In this document: positions 46,296 through 58,900 of the stretch, in pieces
How positions within the stretch are numbered: the stretch's first letter is position 1
How the letters are laid out: every line of letters begins with the position of its first letter
From: Vitellaria paradoxa
Taxonomy: Eukaryota > Streptophyta > Magnoliopsida > Ericales > Sapotaceae
Length of the DNA stretch: 64,000 bases
Direction: 5' to 3'
NCBI GenBank assembly: GCA_019916065.1
Contig: CM034236.1
Coordinates: 10,091,334-10,155,333 of the forward strand
Notes under the pieces: model-generated
The model's input: the letters and a program-made list of their open reading frames with translations, nothing else
Database searches by the model: none
What the model was told of the DNA's origin: nothing
Made by a program: the position numbers and the translations under genes

Positions 46296-49200
46296 TGACT
46301 TGTATATACGTGCTATTGAGGGTTTTTAACTTTAATTTACTCTTTATTTTTGATAAAAAAGCTAATATAAGAAAGCTAAAGGAATTTATTAATTTAAATT
46401 TATGGAGTAATTTTATGCTTAAGAAGTTTATTATCATATCAACTTTACCATGAAATCCTGATTGATTGGTATTCCGCATCGTTTCTTGAATCATTTTGAC
46501 AAAAACTTATGACTGAAATTTGTGAATTTGTATAACTATGAGATTCTAACTCACATCTAAAAACTTTATTATGGTCTGATAAATTAAATAGCCTCCCCTG
46601 TTAATGTTACCACATTTATTAGGCTTCTAATATCTCGAAATAAACTAGAGACTCTAGTTAACCCTAACACAACTAATTTTTGGGAGTAGTTTTATAGATT
46701 TTTTAATTTTTTTTAAATACAATATAAACATAAAAAAAAATAGAAATCAAAATGAATGCATGCTCAAATGCCCAACGACCCCATGTCCTAAGCCTGGATC
46801 GCCTCATTATTTTTATGGCTTAAAAAAATTTGAGCCTGTTCAGCTAACTCAACCTACTTGAGATTGTAACATTTGACCTAGTCAAAATTAATTAAAAATA
46901 CTATACTTTGTAATATTTTTTACATATTTGTATTCTATTTTATTTTATTCTTCTGGTAAAAGTATTTATTTTAGTACTAAACTATTTATTTTTGTAATTT
47001 TTTATATTATTTTTATTTAAAAATAAAAATATGTATAGATGCGAATTTGTTTAGTATGAAAAGATTGGTGACCTTTACAATCTTAGAGAGAGAAAATATG
47101 GATGCTTCTCTTTCATTAATTGTTGGAATAAGTCCAAAAAAATAATCATTTTAAGTTTGAAAGTTAAGCCATTCATCTAACAATCGAAATATGCACATTA
47201 TATTTCAACCGGGTATTTTATCATGGCTGAGCACTTCCACCCTTTATTAAGTGATCAATTGCATGATAAAAAAATCAAAATCAAAATCAAAATCATTGAC
47301 GAATTAAAAATTAAATGATTAAGTCAACAATTCCCTTACCATTATTAAGGGTTGTGATTAGTGGATAGAACCGAAACTAGTGAGCTGTCGAATATATATA
47401 TATGCATGTGAGCCCATAATATAATTTAGCGTTGCTGGTCATGCCCTGTATAATATGAAAATGGACATGCATGGTGCAATTATTGTATAATTAAACATTA
47501 ATTGCTAATAATAAAGAAAGTTAACGAAAATATCTACGTAATATTATTAAATGCTGACCCACTTAAAATATGATTAAGTCAACGACTTCATTGATCTAAA
47601 TCAATATGAATCACTCTCTCAAACCTTCCCAAATGAATTAATAAAAAATAATCCACTAGACCTACCAAAACACCGACTGGCTGGTAGCTAAGCTTAACCA
47701 TATTGGATTTCCACAATAATCAAATTAAGTCTTTAGAAATTACTTAAGCAATGCCCTTATCGTTTTAGGTATTATATTATTAAGGGTTGTGGTTAATCGA
47801 AGGTCATCACCTATTGCTTTTGAAAAAGAAAATATTAGGTTATATATATATATATATATATATACATGCATACACGCGCTTGCTCTCTCTCTATTAGATC
47901 ATGACATAACGATTAAACTATAAGAAAAGAGAGAAGAAAAAATTTTCAGGTATCTTTGATTAAGCTTAAATGCAAATTATTTCAGCTAATTATCAAAATC
48001 TAATTCGCCCTACTAACTTTTAAGTTCTTTTTTTTCCGATAATATTTAGGTAACATTTAGTTTACATTTCTATTTTATTTTTGTTTTATTTTTATTTTCT
48101 GTTAATGTATTTATATTTTAAAAATATTAGTGCGACCACTATTTCATAACATATATATCCCTAAGAACTCTTATTAAATAGAAAACCACAAACACACACA
48201 ATTAAAGATAAATCCAAAAAAAAAAACAATCACAAACAATAAACTGGAGGCTCTAATGCTTGACCTAATACAACTGATTTTTAGGAGTAATTTTAATGAT
48301 TATTATAAATTTTTTAATTTTTTTAAATACAAGATAAATATAAAAGAAAAATTGAAATGAATACTTGCTTTTAGGGTGAACAAAGGCCTGACGACCCAAT
48401 ATCCTAAGCGGAGGTCGCTCTATTATTTATATGGCTTAAAAAATTTGAGACTGTTTAACTAACTCGACCGTATTTAGGATTGTAACATTTGACCTAGTTA
48501 AAATTTACCAAAATGTCTATCTTTTGTAATATTTTTTATATATTTGTATACTCTTTTATTTTGTTCTTGTCTTAAAAATATTTGTTCTAGTACTAAACTA
48601 TTTATTTCTGTAATTTTAAATATTATTGTTATTTAAAAATATAATTTAAAATATATTTAAAAAATAAATGGATTCAAGTAAGCGAACTTGGAATTCAAAT
48701 CCTACGTCTTATTTTTTTAAGTCTAGCTGGTACAACCCTGATAACTAATAAAATATCGGTAAAGCCCACCCTAAACTTGGCACAAGCCACAATTGCCCTA
48801 CGGTTATATAGTAGGTGCGTCTCAATAGATTCAAGAAATTGAATCTATATTTCATCTGTTAGTTTTCACATCTTAAGTAATTATTTTTTTCAAATTCAAC
48901 CCTATAATTAATTAAAAACAATCACTCTAGTTTATTTAAGTCCTAAACTAGTTATTTATATAATTATTATTATTTTTATTCCAAAATATAATTTAAAATA
49001 TATTTAAAAATAAATTAGTTTAAGCAAGTTCAAGTCCTAGGTCAAATTTTTTTATGTCAAGCCAGCTTAATCTAATGACTAATAAAATATCAATAAACCT
49101 GCCATGAGCCTAGTGCAAACCTACATCCACCCTATTTTGCTTTATCAAACAAACAAAATAATTATCCTATGATCTGATGCGATCCCACATTAGTTAACAA

Positions 49201-49429
49201 GAGTGATCTCAGATCAATTAGTAAGAGTTATTTTTGGTGTTATATATATGGATTTAACCCTCTCGATATAGTTAAGTCAGATTCATGATATCATCTAGTA
49301 TTAAAGACAGAACTAAACCTTATCTGGTCGATAGTATTAGAGTCGGAGCCAAATCTCGTTTGATAGGTGTGCCCCATAAGAGGTTTTGATTTTTGATAAT
49401 ATATATAAGTTTGACAACCCTCTCCTTGT
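46296..49429 (-). repeat. Local repeat units (K, B, A), mostly inverted
   Basis: The interrupted K/B copy resumes at 46296 (TGACTTGTATATACGTGCTA). B runs about 46600-47040. An A copy in direct orientation is at 47075-47240. The K variant with GTGGATAGAACCGAAACT is at 47340-47570 and K proper at 47585-47830 (ACACCGACTGGCTGGTAGCT), followed by (TA)n at 47844-47862. B occurs again at about 48235-48800 and 48960-49130. I could not place 49130-49430. No gene is seen. Confidence 0.6.
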
Positions 49430-50290
49430 CTAATGCCTTATATTTCACACATAAAATAATTATTTTTCAAATTTAAGCTTACAATTAATTAAAGATAACA
49501 ACTCGCATTTTCTCTCTTTAGATTAAACCTTTTTACATATTCACATCTCTTTACCTTTTTCTCCTGTTGATCCTTTGCCAAATTAAACTATTTTTAAACC
49601 ACCAACACCTTTCGTAAACCCAAAATTAAAATCTAATGACCCATCAATTTCTTGCGGTCTCTATCCTTTGAATCCTCCATCATCCTTATTATCATGTTCT
49701 CAATAAACTCCATTACATCTTATCATTCCTTTCGTTTCTAGGCCTGTGTAAATTCAAACTATGATTCACACATACAAAAAATAAATAAATAAATTATTTC
49801 ACGGAGTCAAACATGAAACCATAGTTATATCTAAAGAATAATAATAATAATAATAATAGTAATAATAATAATAATACCATGAAACAGGGCATTAATATTC
49901 CACGGAAGCAAATTCGAAACCTCACAATAACCTCAATTTTGGAATAGATATATTTGATACTAACAAACTTGGAATAGATGAAACTCATGGAGCAAATAAA
50001 ACTCGTGGCCATAGTGTCGTGAACGTTGAGCATCCTCCTTCTCTCTCTCTCTCTCTCTTTCCCCCTCTCTTCTTAAGTATAGATATAATATACACATGAA
50101 TTTGCTAAGTGTGAAAAAAAATGATGCCTTTACAATTTTAAAGAGAGAAAATGTGAGTGCTTATCTTTAATTAGGGTTAAGTTGGTAAAATAATTATTTT
50201 AAGTGTGAATTAGTGAAAGTTAAGCATAGATCAAATATACACATTAAACTTAATAGTACTAATGTATCGCTTCAATATTAAGCCCCTCAA
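49430..50290. repeat. A-M-A composite with inverted A arms, copy 2
   Basis: The inverted A arm is at 49430-49510 (TATTTCACACATAAAATAAT, ACTCGCATTTTCTCTCTTTA) and the direct A arm at 50110-50290 (TTTTAAAGAGAGAAAATGTG, TTATTTTAAGTGTGAA). M between them contains the (AAT)n tract at 49837-49876 and a CT-run at 50040-50058. It is collinear with 32760-33720. Confidence 0.65.
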
Positions 50291-51435
50291 ATCTATTATA
50301 TGATGATCAATCGCATGATCAATAGTCAATCAATGTAGAAAATTAACCCAAAAAAATCAAAACCATTAACCAATTAAAATATGATTAAGTAAAAAAAATA
50401 TACACTCCCAAATTTAATCTAACAAAAAATAAATAATACACAAAAACAAAACCAGCTTCGTTAATTGATCTAAGTCGATATGAATCATTCTCACAAATGT
50501 TCTCAAATCAATTAATTAATAAAAAATTAATTCACGTTGATCGACCAAAACAACGATCGACTCGTAGCTAATTAAACTTGACCTTATTCGATTACCTTAG
50601 CAAAACTCAACTACCAACCACCATACTTACCACTAAACCCAAAATTAAAAGAATAAATTACATATATCTCACTTCAATATTTGAATAATTATATTAATAC
50701 CCCGCAATATTTAAAAATTACATTTAACTACCTTATTTTGACATGTTGTTAACATTGACCTCTTTTTGTTTAATTAATCATTAAAATTTAACAAAAAATA
50801 TGTTAATCTAATCAAAATTTTAGGTGATTTTCCAATTTTAACCCTTCATTTCTCATATATTAGTTTAATTTTTTTTCTTTACAAAGATTCCCAAAAACAA
50901 GCAAAAACAAAGAATTTCGTGAATATTTGTTAATAATAATTCAAAAAAGAAAGTTAAGTATAATTTTTGAATGTTGAAAAGTGTTAAGTATAATTACGTA
51001 AATATTGAAGGAAAACATATGTAATTTACTCAAATTAAAGTCCCGTCAACCCTCAATTTCTTGCTATCTTTCTCCCTTCAGTCTCCATCATCCTCATTTT
51101 CTCAACAAACTCCAATATATCTAAATTCAAACTTCTGTTCACACACACACACAAAATAAATAAATTTGATCATTGAATCAAACATGAAATCATAGTTGGT
51201 TTTCCTTTTATCTTTCCATTTTTAAAGAAGAAAAACTGAAACAAGGTATTGATATTTTACAGAAGTAATCCTAAACCTTATCGTAACTCCGAGTTAGTCT
51301 TTTAATGCTAACAAACTTGAAATTGATGAAACGCGTAGTCATAGGTCTGGGTCTCTAATATTATCGTGAACGTTTGCCAACCCTTTTCATTTCTCATTCG
51401 CTCCTTATTTCCCTCTTTATAGATATACACGGGTG
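50291..51435 (-). repeat. Local repeat modules K and M, inverted
   Basis: K-like at about 50455-50600 (CGATCGACTCGTAGCTAATT). M from about 50600 to 51430 (AATTTCTTGCTATCTTTCTC, TCTCCATCATCCTCATTTTC, AACATGAAATCATAGTTGG). It is collinear with the reverse of 25800-26300. Confidence 0.6.
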
Positions 51436-51444
51436 AATTTGCTA

Positions 51445-51548
51445 GCCTTTAGCTCAGTGGTTAAGAGCCTTTTCTGCCCGCTCATGACTCGAGTTCGAGT
51501 CTTCCCCCTCCCCTTAAAAAAAAAAAAAAATTCACCTTTCAAAAAAAA
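51445..51548 (+). mobile_element. tRNA-derived SINE (family 1)
   Basis: 104 bp with a 9-bp duplication AATTTGCTA (51436-51444, 51549-51557). Pol III A box TAGCTCAGTGG (51450-51460), within a D-arm-like hairpin GCTC...GAGC. B box GAGTTCGAGTC (51491-51501), within GACTC...GAGTC. There is an A-rich tail. It lacks an anticodon arm and a pairing acceptor stem, so it is not a tRNA gene. Confidence 0.85.
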
Positions 51549-51700
51549 AATTTGCTAAGTGTAAAGAAGATGACCTTTCCAATTTTAAAGAAAGAAAATG
51601 TGGGTGGTTATATTTAATTAATTGTATGGATATACTTAGAAAAATAATCATTTTAACTGTGAAAGTTAATTAAGTCGTTAGATTTAATTAAACTAAATTT

Positions 51701-51815
51701 GACGATTAACTCTACTGGTAAAATTTAGAGTTTGCTCCCCAAATATCACTAACTCAAGTCTTAGGCCACTAAAAAACTTACTCGATTGTTAACGACTCAT
51801 TAAAAAAAAAAAGAA
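51701..51815 (+). mobile_element. tRNA-derived SINE (family 2), copy 2
   Basis: The order TTAACTCTACTGGTAAAA, then AACTCAAGTCTTAGGCC, then CACTAAAAAACTTACTCGAT, then an A-rich tail matches the minus-strand copy at 25550-25665. The flanks AAATTT (51695-51700, 51816-51821) are a possible short duplication. It interrupts a direct A module (51565-51900). Confidence 0.7.
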
Positions 51816-52049
51816 AAATTTAGTTAAACTGCTCTAACAAATGAAATCTACACATTAAAATTCAACTGTGTACCTTACCACTATTGAACACTTCAATCCT
51901 ATTATTAAGTGACCAATTGCATGATGAACATGATGATCAAGGGCACAAAAATAAATAAATAAAAATAAAATCATTGACCAATTATATATGATTAAGTCAA
52001 CGAAAAATTACACTCCACAAATTTAATTAAAAAAAAACGAAAAGCACAA

Positions 52050-55000
52050 ACAGCTTCATTGATCTAAATCAATATGACTCACAAACCTTCTCAAATCAAT
52101 TAATAAAATAATATCCACATTGATATACCAAAACACCCGATCGGCTCGTAGCTAAACTCGACGATTGCCACAATAGTCAAATTAACTATTTAGAAATTTC
52201 TTTAAAAATTCCCTTTATCATTCGAGGTACTATATTATTAAAGGTTGTGGTTGGCAGAAGGTCACCATCTACTGCATTTGACTTATATATTTGTGCTAAT
52301 ATAATATTAACTTTTACTTTGTATTTTTGATAAAAATGCCAGCTTTAGGAATTTATTATTTAAATTTATGGAGTAATTTTATTCTTAGAAAATTTGTTAA
52401 CAGATCAATCTTATCATAGAATCCTGATTGATTGGTATCATTACACCGATCCCTCAATAATTATGATCAAAAGTCGTAAATTCGTACAACAACAAAGTTG
52501 TAAACCACATTCAAATACTTATTGTGATTCGACTAGTTAAAGAAATTTTCCCTATCAATGTCACCATACTGATTGGATTTCAAATATTTTAGAATAAATT
52601 ATAATTTTTAGTTAATCTAAACATAATTTATTTTTGAAAGTAATTTTAATTAATGATTATTATAATTTTTTATTTTTTATTATTTTAAAATACATGATAG
52701 AAATATAAGAATTGAAATGAAAGCTTGATTTTAGGGGGCATAAGCTTGATAACTCGAAATTCCAGACCTAGCTTTGCCTATATATTTTTCTATCAGCTTA
52801 AAAGAAATTTAAGCCCCGTTTAACTAAATAGGCCGATCTTAAAATTATAACATTTGCTTAGGGGTCCGGTCTACCTATCATTAATTAAAAAGTGTTATCG
52901 GAATATTTTATCTATTTGCATGTATACTATTTTATTTATTTTTTTCTTAAAATGCATTCCACAAATTTAGTCTTAAAAAAAAAAAAAAAAAGAAACAACC
53001 AGCTTCATATTAATTGATCTAGGTTGGGTATCTAAACCAAATTTTAACTTTTTTGTGCCTTATTTTAATTTTATATATGACTTTTTCACCTAATTTTAAT
53101 TTTTTTATAAGCAGTGGCTAGCATTTAGGCATGTTAATTACATTCAAAGATAAATTAAAAAATTCATGTCTATTGAGTAAAAGGTAAAAATAAAAAAACA
53201 AAATAAAAGTAAAATTTTTATTTCTTTTTTTTAAATCGATGTAAATTTTTTAATTTTTTTATAATTTTTTTCTTTTACGAAAACGGTTAACACGTTAAAA
53301 AAATTACAATTTACAAAATTTGATTAAAAAAATAAACTATATAAGACAAAAATAAGTTAAAATAATCCAACTTGGTTTTAATAGCCCAACCATAATTGTT
53401 CTCACAAACCTTCTCAAATCAATTAATATAAAATAATCCACATTGATCTACCAAAACACCGATTGGCTAGTAGCTAAGCTTGACCATATTGGATTTCCAC
53501 AATAATCAAATTAAGTCTTTAGGAATTACTTAAACAATTCCCTTATCATTCTAGGTATTATATTATTAAGGGTTGTGGTTAATGGAAGGTCATCACCTAC
53601 TGCCTTTGAAATAGAAAATATTAGATTATATATATATATGCTATCAGATCGTGACAATGGTTAAATTGTTAGAAAATAAACAAGCAAAGATTTTCAAGTA
53701 TCCTTGATTAACTTGAGTGTAAATTATTTCAGCTAATTACTAAAGTCTTTAGGAATTAGTACTTAAACAATTTCCTTATCATTCAAGGAATTATATTATT
53801 AGGGGTTACATTTGGTGGAAGGTCATTTCATACTGCATTTGACTTGTGTATGTGTTATTGAGGTTTAACTTCTAATTAACTTTTTATTTTTGATGAAAAT
53901 GCTAGCATAAGAAAGGTTAAGAAATTTATAATTTAAATTTGTGAAGTAATTTTATGCTTAGAAAGTTTATTATTAGTTCAAGTTTATCATAGAATCCTGA
54001 TTGATTAGTATCATGCATCGATTTTCTCAATAATTATGAGAAAAAACTCGTGAATTTGTGTAACGGCATGTTTTAGCCCGCATCTAAGAAGTTTATTATA
54101 GTTTGATAAATCAAGGAGGCCGACCCTATCAAAATTATCACATTTATTAGGTTTCGAACATATCATAATAAACTAGAGCTCTAGTTGACCTAATACAACT
54201 GATTTTTAGGAGTAATTTTAATGGTTATTATATAATTTTTAATTTTTTTATTTTTTAAAATATAAGATAAAAATTAAAAAAATCGATTATCATCTTCATT
54301 ATCAAGTTCTTATCAAACTTCATTAGATCTTATCACTTTTTGTGCTTTTATACCTTTGTAAATTCAATTTCTATTCACACATAAAAAATAAAATAAATAA
54401 ATAAATTTCATTGTGGATTCAAACTTGAAACCGTAGTTGATTTTTTTTTTTTTTTCTATTTTTGTTAGAGAAGGAAAACCCCATGGAAGTTATTGTAAAC
54501 TTTACCAAAAACCTTAATCATGGAAAATAACTCTAATGATATAATAGACTAGTTTAATGCTAACAAACTTGAAATATTGTTAATATTAATTTTTTTGTTA
54601 AATTAATCGTTAAAATAAAAAAAACTATAGTTTACAAATTTTGATTAAAAAAATAAACTATATAAGACAAAATAAGTTAAAAAAATCCAACTTGGTTTTA
54701 ATAGCCCAACCATAACTGTTCTTACAAACCTTCTCAAATCAATTACATAAAATAATCCACATTGGTCTACCAAAACACCGATTGGCTGGTAGTTAAGCTT
54801 GACCGTATTGGATTTCCACAATAATCAAATTAAGTCTTTAGGAATTACTTAAACAATTCCCTTATCATTCAAGGTATTATATTATTAAGGGTTGTGGTAA
54901 TGGAAGGTCATCACCTACTGCCTTTGACATAGAAAATATTAGATTATATATATATATATATATGCTACCGGATCATGACAATGATTAAACTGTAAGAAAA

Positions 55001-56664
55001 TAAAAAAGAAAAGATTTTCAAATATCTTTGATTAACTTGAATGTAATTTCAGTTAATTACCAAAGTCTTTAGGAATTACTTAAACAATTCCCTTATCATT
55101 CAAAGACTTATATTATTAAGGGTGGAAGTTGGTGGAAGGTCATTTCATACTGTATTGGACTTGTATATATGTGTCAGTGAGGATTTTTAACTTTTAGCTT
55201 TTTAATTTTTTGATAAAAATGCTAATATAACAAAGGTTAAGAAATTTATTATTTAAATTTATGGAGTAATTTTATACTTGAAAAGTTTATTATCTAATCA
55301 ATCTTATCATAAAATCATAATTGATTGGTATTATGCATCGGTTTCTCAATAATTATGAGAAAAACTTATAAATTTGTGTAACTGTACGTTTTAACTCATA
55401 TCTAAAAAGTTTATTATGATTTGATAAATCAAGGAGGCCGACCTTATCAAAGTTACTACATTTATTGGGTTTTGAACATATCAAAATAAACCAGAGGCTC
55501 TGGTTAAATATCCCAGAATAAACTAGAGGCTCTAATTGACCCAACACAATTGAGTTTTAGGAGTAATTTTAATGGTTATTATATATTTTTATTTTTTTAT
55601 TTTTTTAAATACAAGATAAAAATTAGAAAATTGAAATGAATGCAAGGTTTTAGGGGTGGATAAAGGCATAACCACGATCAATATCCTAATCCTTAACTAC
55701 CCTATTATATGGAAAATTTTGAGCCTGTTGCCAAATAAATTGTATTTGGCATCGTAACATTTGACTTGGTCTAAATTAATTAAAAAATATATATTTTGTA
55801 ATATTTTATTTCTTTGTAGATTATTTTATTTTGTTTTTTCTCTTAAATATATTTACTTTTATAATTTTTAATATAATTTTATGTAAAAATACAATTTAAA
55901 ATATATTTAGAAAAATAAACGGGTTTAAGCAAACTAGCCTCGGATTCAAACCCTAAGTCTGATTTTTTTTAGATTTGGCCGGCCCAGCCTAATAACTAAT
56001 AAAATATCAATAAGCCTGCTCTGAATTTGACACAAACCCTAACTGGCCTACAGTACATTGCAAGTGCTTCTCACATGGTTCAGGGAACAGTGAAAGTAGA
56101 CATTCTTGAGTCTAATATGTATATTTCATCCGTTAGATAAATTTAGTTAGATTTAAAATCTTAACTTTCATCCATTCAAGGTATTATATTATTACGGGTT
56201 TTATGTGCAAAATGGAAGGTCACCACCTACCACTGCCTCTTGACTTATATATATATATATATATGCTATTGAAGATTCTTATCTTTAACTTTTTACTTTT
56301 GATAAAAATGCTAATATAAGAACGTTTAGGGAATCCATTATTTAAATTTTGGGAGTAATTTTATGCTTAGGAAATTTATCGTCAAATCAACCTTAGTAGA
56401 GAATTTTAGTTATTGCATCACTTGTCAGTTCCTCAATATGTATGATAGAAAGTCATAAATTTGTGCAACGATAGAATTTTAATCCACAACAAAGAAGTTA
56501 CTATGGTTCAATAAGTTAAGAAGTTCTATCCTATCAATCTTACCACACTTGTTAAGCTTTGAATATCTTAGAATAAACCACATAACCAATCACAACTGAT
56601 TTTTTAAGAGTATAATAATTATTATAGATTTTTTTAAAAAATAAGATAAAAATAAAAAATTAAA
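52050..56664 (-). repeat. Run of inverted local repeat units, including a tandem pair of about 1.32 kb
   Basis: K copies: about 52055-52275, 53370-53610, 53740-53840, 54690-54930, 55060-55160 and 56165-56240. B copies: about 52590-52930, 54150-54280 and 55500-56060. The line ATAAACTATATAAGACAAAA, then AATCCAACTTGGTTTTAATA, recurs at 53330 and 54650, giving a unit of about 1.32 kb in tandem. A partial M is at 54290-54590. The block at 52930-53340 is unassigned. (TA)n tracts lie at 53627-53638, 54945-54962 and 56247-56263. No coding sequence is seen. Confidence 0.65.
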
Positions 56665-58495
56665 GGATTTTTGGAGGCCGGTCATTCTTTATAAACTTAT
56701 AAGGATTTTTGTCATACCAAAAAAACTTATTTGTGAATAAGTCACACTTGCAACAAAAAAATAAAAAAGGACACTAGCGTTTTTAATACATTTCGAAACT
56801 GCCAGTTTTATTCGAACACTCGTAACATCCGTGACTTTTCAGTTTCGTCACAAACAAATTCAAAACCAATTTTTGAAACATAATCCAAACAGATTTAAAT
56901 GTATATTCAGTACTATTTTTACAAGAGTATACATTTATACGAAACAGTACCATTGGAAACAGTACCGGTATTGTTTTTGTCGGTACTGTTTTCATACTGC
57001 CATAAAAAACATCAATCGATACATAACACAAACCAACCATTAATAGTTCTATTTGCATACTAGAATGCATGTGGTACTCTCATCTATATGGTACTGTCAG
57101 CCATATATTGGATATGTGATTTCTTTTTGTGTTTTATGGTACTGTTTGCATACTAGACACATTTGGTACAGTTTTTGTAAGAGCATGAATCTTATACAAG
57201 ACAGTACTACACGTATGTGGTACTCTCGGTCATGTGGTACTGTCAGGTATACGTTGGATATGTGACTTCTTTTTATGTTTCATGATACTGTTTGCATACC
57301 AGACACATTCGGTACTATTTTTACAAAAGCATGCATCTTATACAAAATACAAAACAGTACCGCATGCATGTGGTACTCTCGGCCATGTGATACTGTCAGC
57401 CATATATTGGATATGTGATTTCTTTTTATGTTTTATGGTGCTGTTTGCATACTAAACACATTCGATACTGTTTTTGTAAGAGCATGCATTTTATACAAAA
57501 CAGTACTGCATACATGTGGCACTCTCGGGTACTATTTGCATACTAAACACATTCGGTACTGTTTTTGCAAGAGCATGCATCTTATACAAAACAGTACCGT
57601 ATGCATGTGGTACTTTCGGCCATGTGGTACTATCAGCCATATATTAGATATGTGACTTCTTTTTATGTTTCATGATGCTATTTGCATACTAGACACATTC
57701 GGTACTATTTTTGCAAGAGCATACATCTTATACAAAACAGTACCGCACCCATGTGGTACTCTCGGTCATGTGGTACTGTCAGTCATACGTTGGATATATG
57801 ACTTCTTTTTGTGTTTCATGGTACTGTTGCATACTAAACACATTCGGTACTATTTTTATAAGAGCATACATTTTATACAAAACAGTACCGCACGCATGTA
57901 GTACTCTCGGCCATGCGGTACTGTCAGCTATATATTGGATCTGTGACTTCTTTTTGTGTTTCATGATATTGTTTGCATACTAGACACATTCGATACTATT
58001 TTTACAAGAGCATGCATCTTATACAAAACAGTACCGCATGTATGTAGTACTTTCATCCACGTGGTATTGTGTTTATATAAGCATGCATTTTATTCAGCAC
58101 TGTTTTTATAAGTTCATACATTTATACGAAACAGTACTGGTACACATATTTATATATATTCCTTCTTCGATCGACGTTAATATCAGTCGGTTGTCGTTTA
58201 AATTAATGATATACCATATCTTCACGCGATTTATAAGAAAGGAAAACAAAAACGGAAGAAACGTGATTTTTGGTTAGCGAGATTTCTGGCAACTCTCGTC
58301 TAACTTAATTATAGAAATAAAGGGCATTTAAGTCATATTAGAAATTATATTTAAAACCAAATCATGGGACCCACTCAAAAGTATGACTTAAATACAAATT
58401 TTTTTACATTAATGTGACTTAAAAGCAATACTTTTTTTTTTGTGTGACTAATAGTCTTAAAAGATTACAAAGTATGACTTAAACACAATTTTATG
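56665..58495 (+). mobile_element. Palindrome-array element, copy 2, 1831 bp
   Basis: It is inserted in an inverted B module with the direct repeat AAAAATTAAA (56655-56664, 58496-58505); the B text continues as ATGAATGCTTGCTTTTAGG. The left end GGATTTTTGGAGGCCGGTCA, then TTTGTCATACC and AAGTCACACTTGCAAC, matches copy 1. The right end CATGGGACCCACTCAAAAGT, AATGTGACTTAAAAGCAATA, AAAGATTACAAAGTATGACT matches too. The interior array differs from copy 1. Confidence 0.75.
57050..58050. repeat. Tandem array of about 150-bp units with GGTACTGT/ACAGTACCGCA motifs
   Basis: About seven units share TTTGCATACTAGACACATTC, GGTACTGTTTTTGCAAGAGC, ATGCATCTTATACAAAACAG, TACCGCATGCATGTGGTACT, CTCGGCCATGTGGTACTGTC and CATATATTGGATATGTGA. 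One unit near 57480-57560 is truncated. Long apparent frames here exist only because the array repeats. Confidence 0.85.
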
Positions 58496-58900
58496 AAAAA
58501 TTAAAATGAATGCTTGCTTTTAGGATGGACTTAGGCCCGGTCCGATAGCCCAAGCCAGGTCCCTTCTGATCTTAAAAAATAAAATAAAATAATTGAGCCA
58601 AATTAGTTAAACAGACTAAATTTGGGATTGTGATGTCTGCTCTACCCTAAATTAATTACAAACTATATATTATGTTATATTGTATGTTTTTGTATGCCCT
58701 TTAATTTTTTCTCATAATTAAAAATATTTATCTTAGTATTAAACTATTTATTTCTATAATATTTCATATTACTTTTATTTAAAGATATAATTTAAAATAT
58801 ATTTAAAAAATAAATAAATTTAAGGGGCGTAGGTCTGATTTTTTTAGGTTTGTTTGGGCGAACCTGATAACTAATAAAATATTAATAAGTAAATATATAT
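58496..58900 (-). repeat. Module B, inverted, right half after element copy 2
   Basis: It reads AAAATTAAAATGAATGCTTG, GCCCAAGCCAGGTCCC, AACAGACTAAATTTGGGATT, ACAAACTATATATTATG, AACTATTTATTTCTATAAT and AATATATTTAAAAAATAAAT, the same order as other inverted B copies. Confidence 0.65.

Noticed and set aside
51445..51548. A tRNA gene
   Set aside because: D- and T-arm-like hairpins exist, but there is no anticodon arm or pairing acceptor stem. There is an A-rich tail and a target duplication, so it is a SINE.
56783..57983. Cys/His-rich frames over the array of element copy 2
   Set aside because: Several overlapping frames on both strands arise from the same tandem unit. There is no start context or codon bias, and they end within the array.
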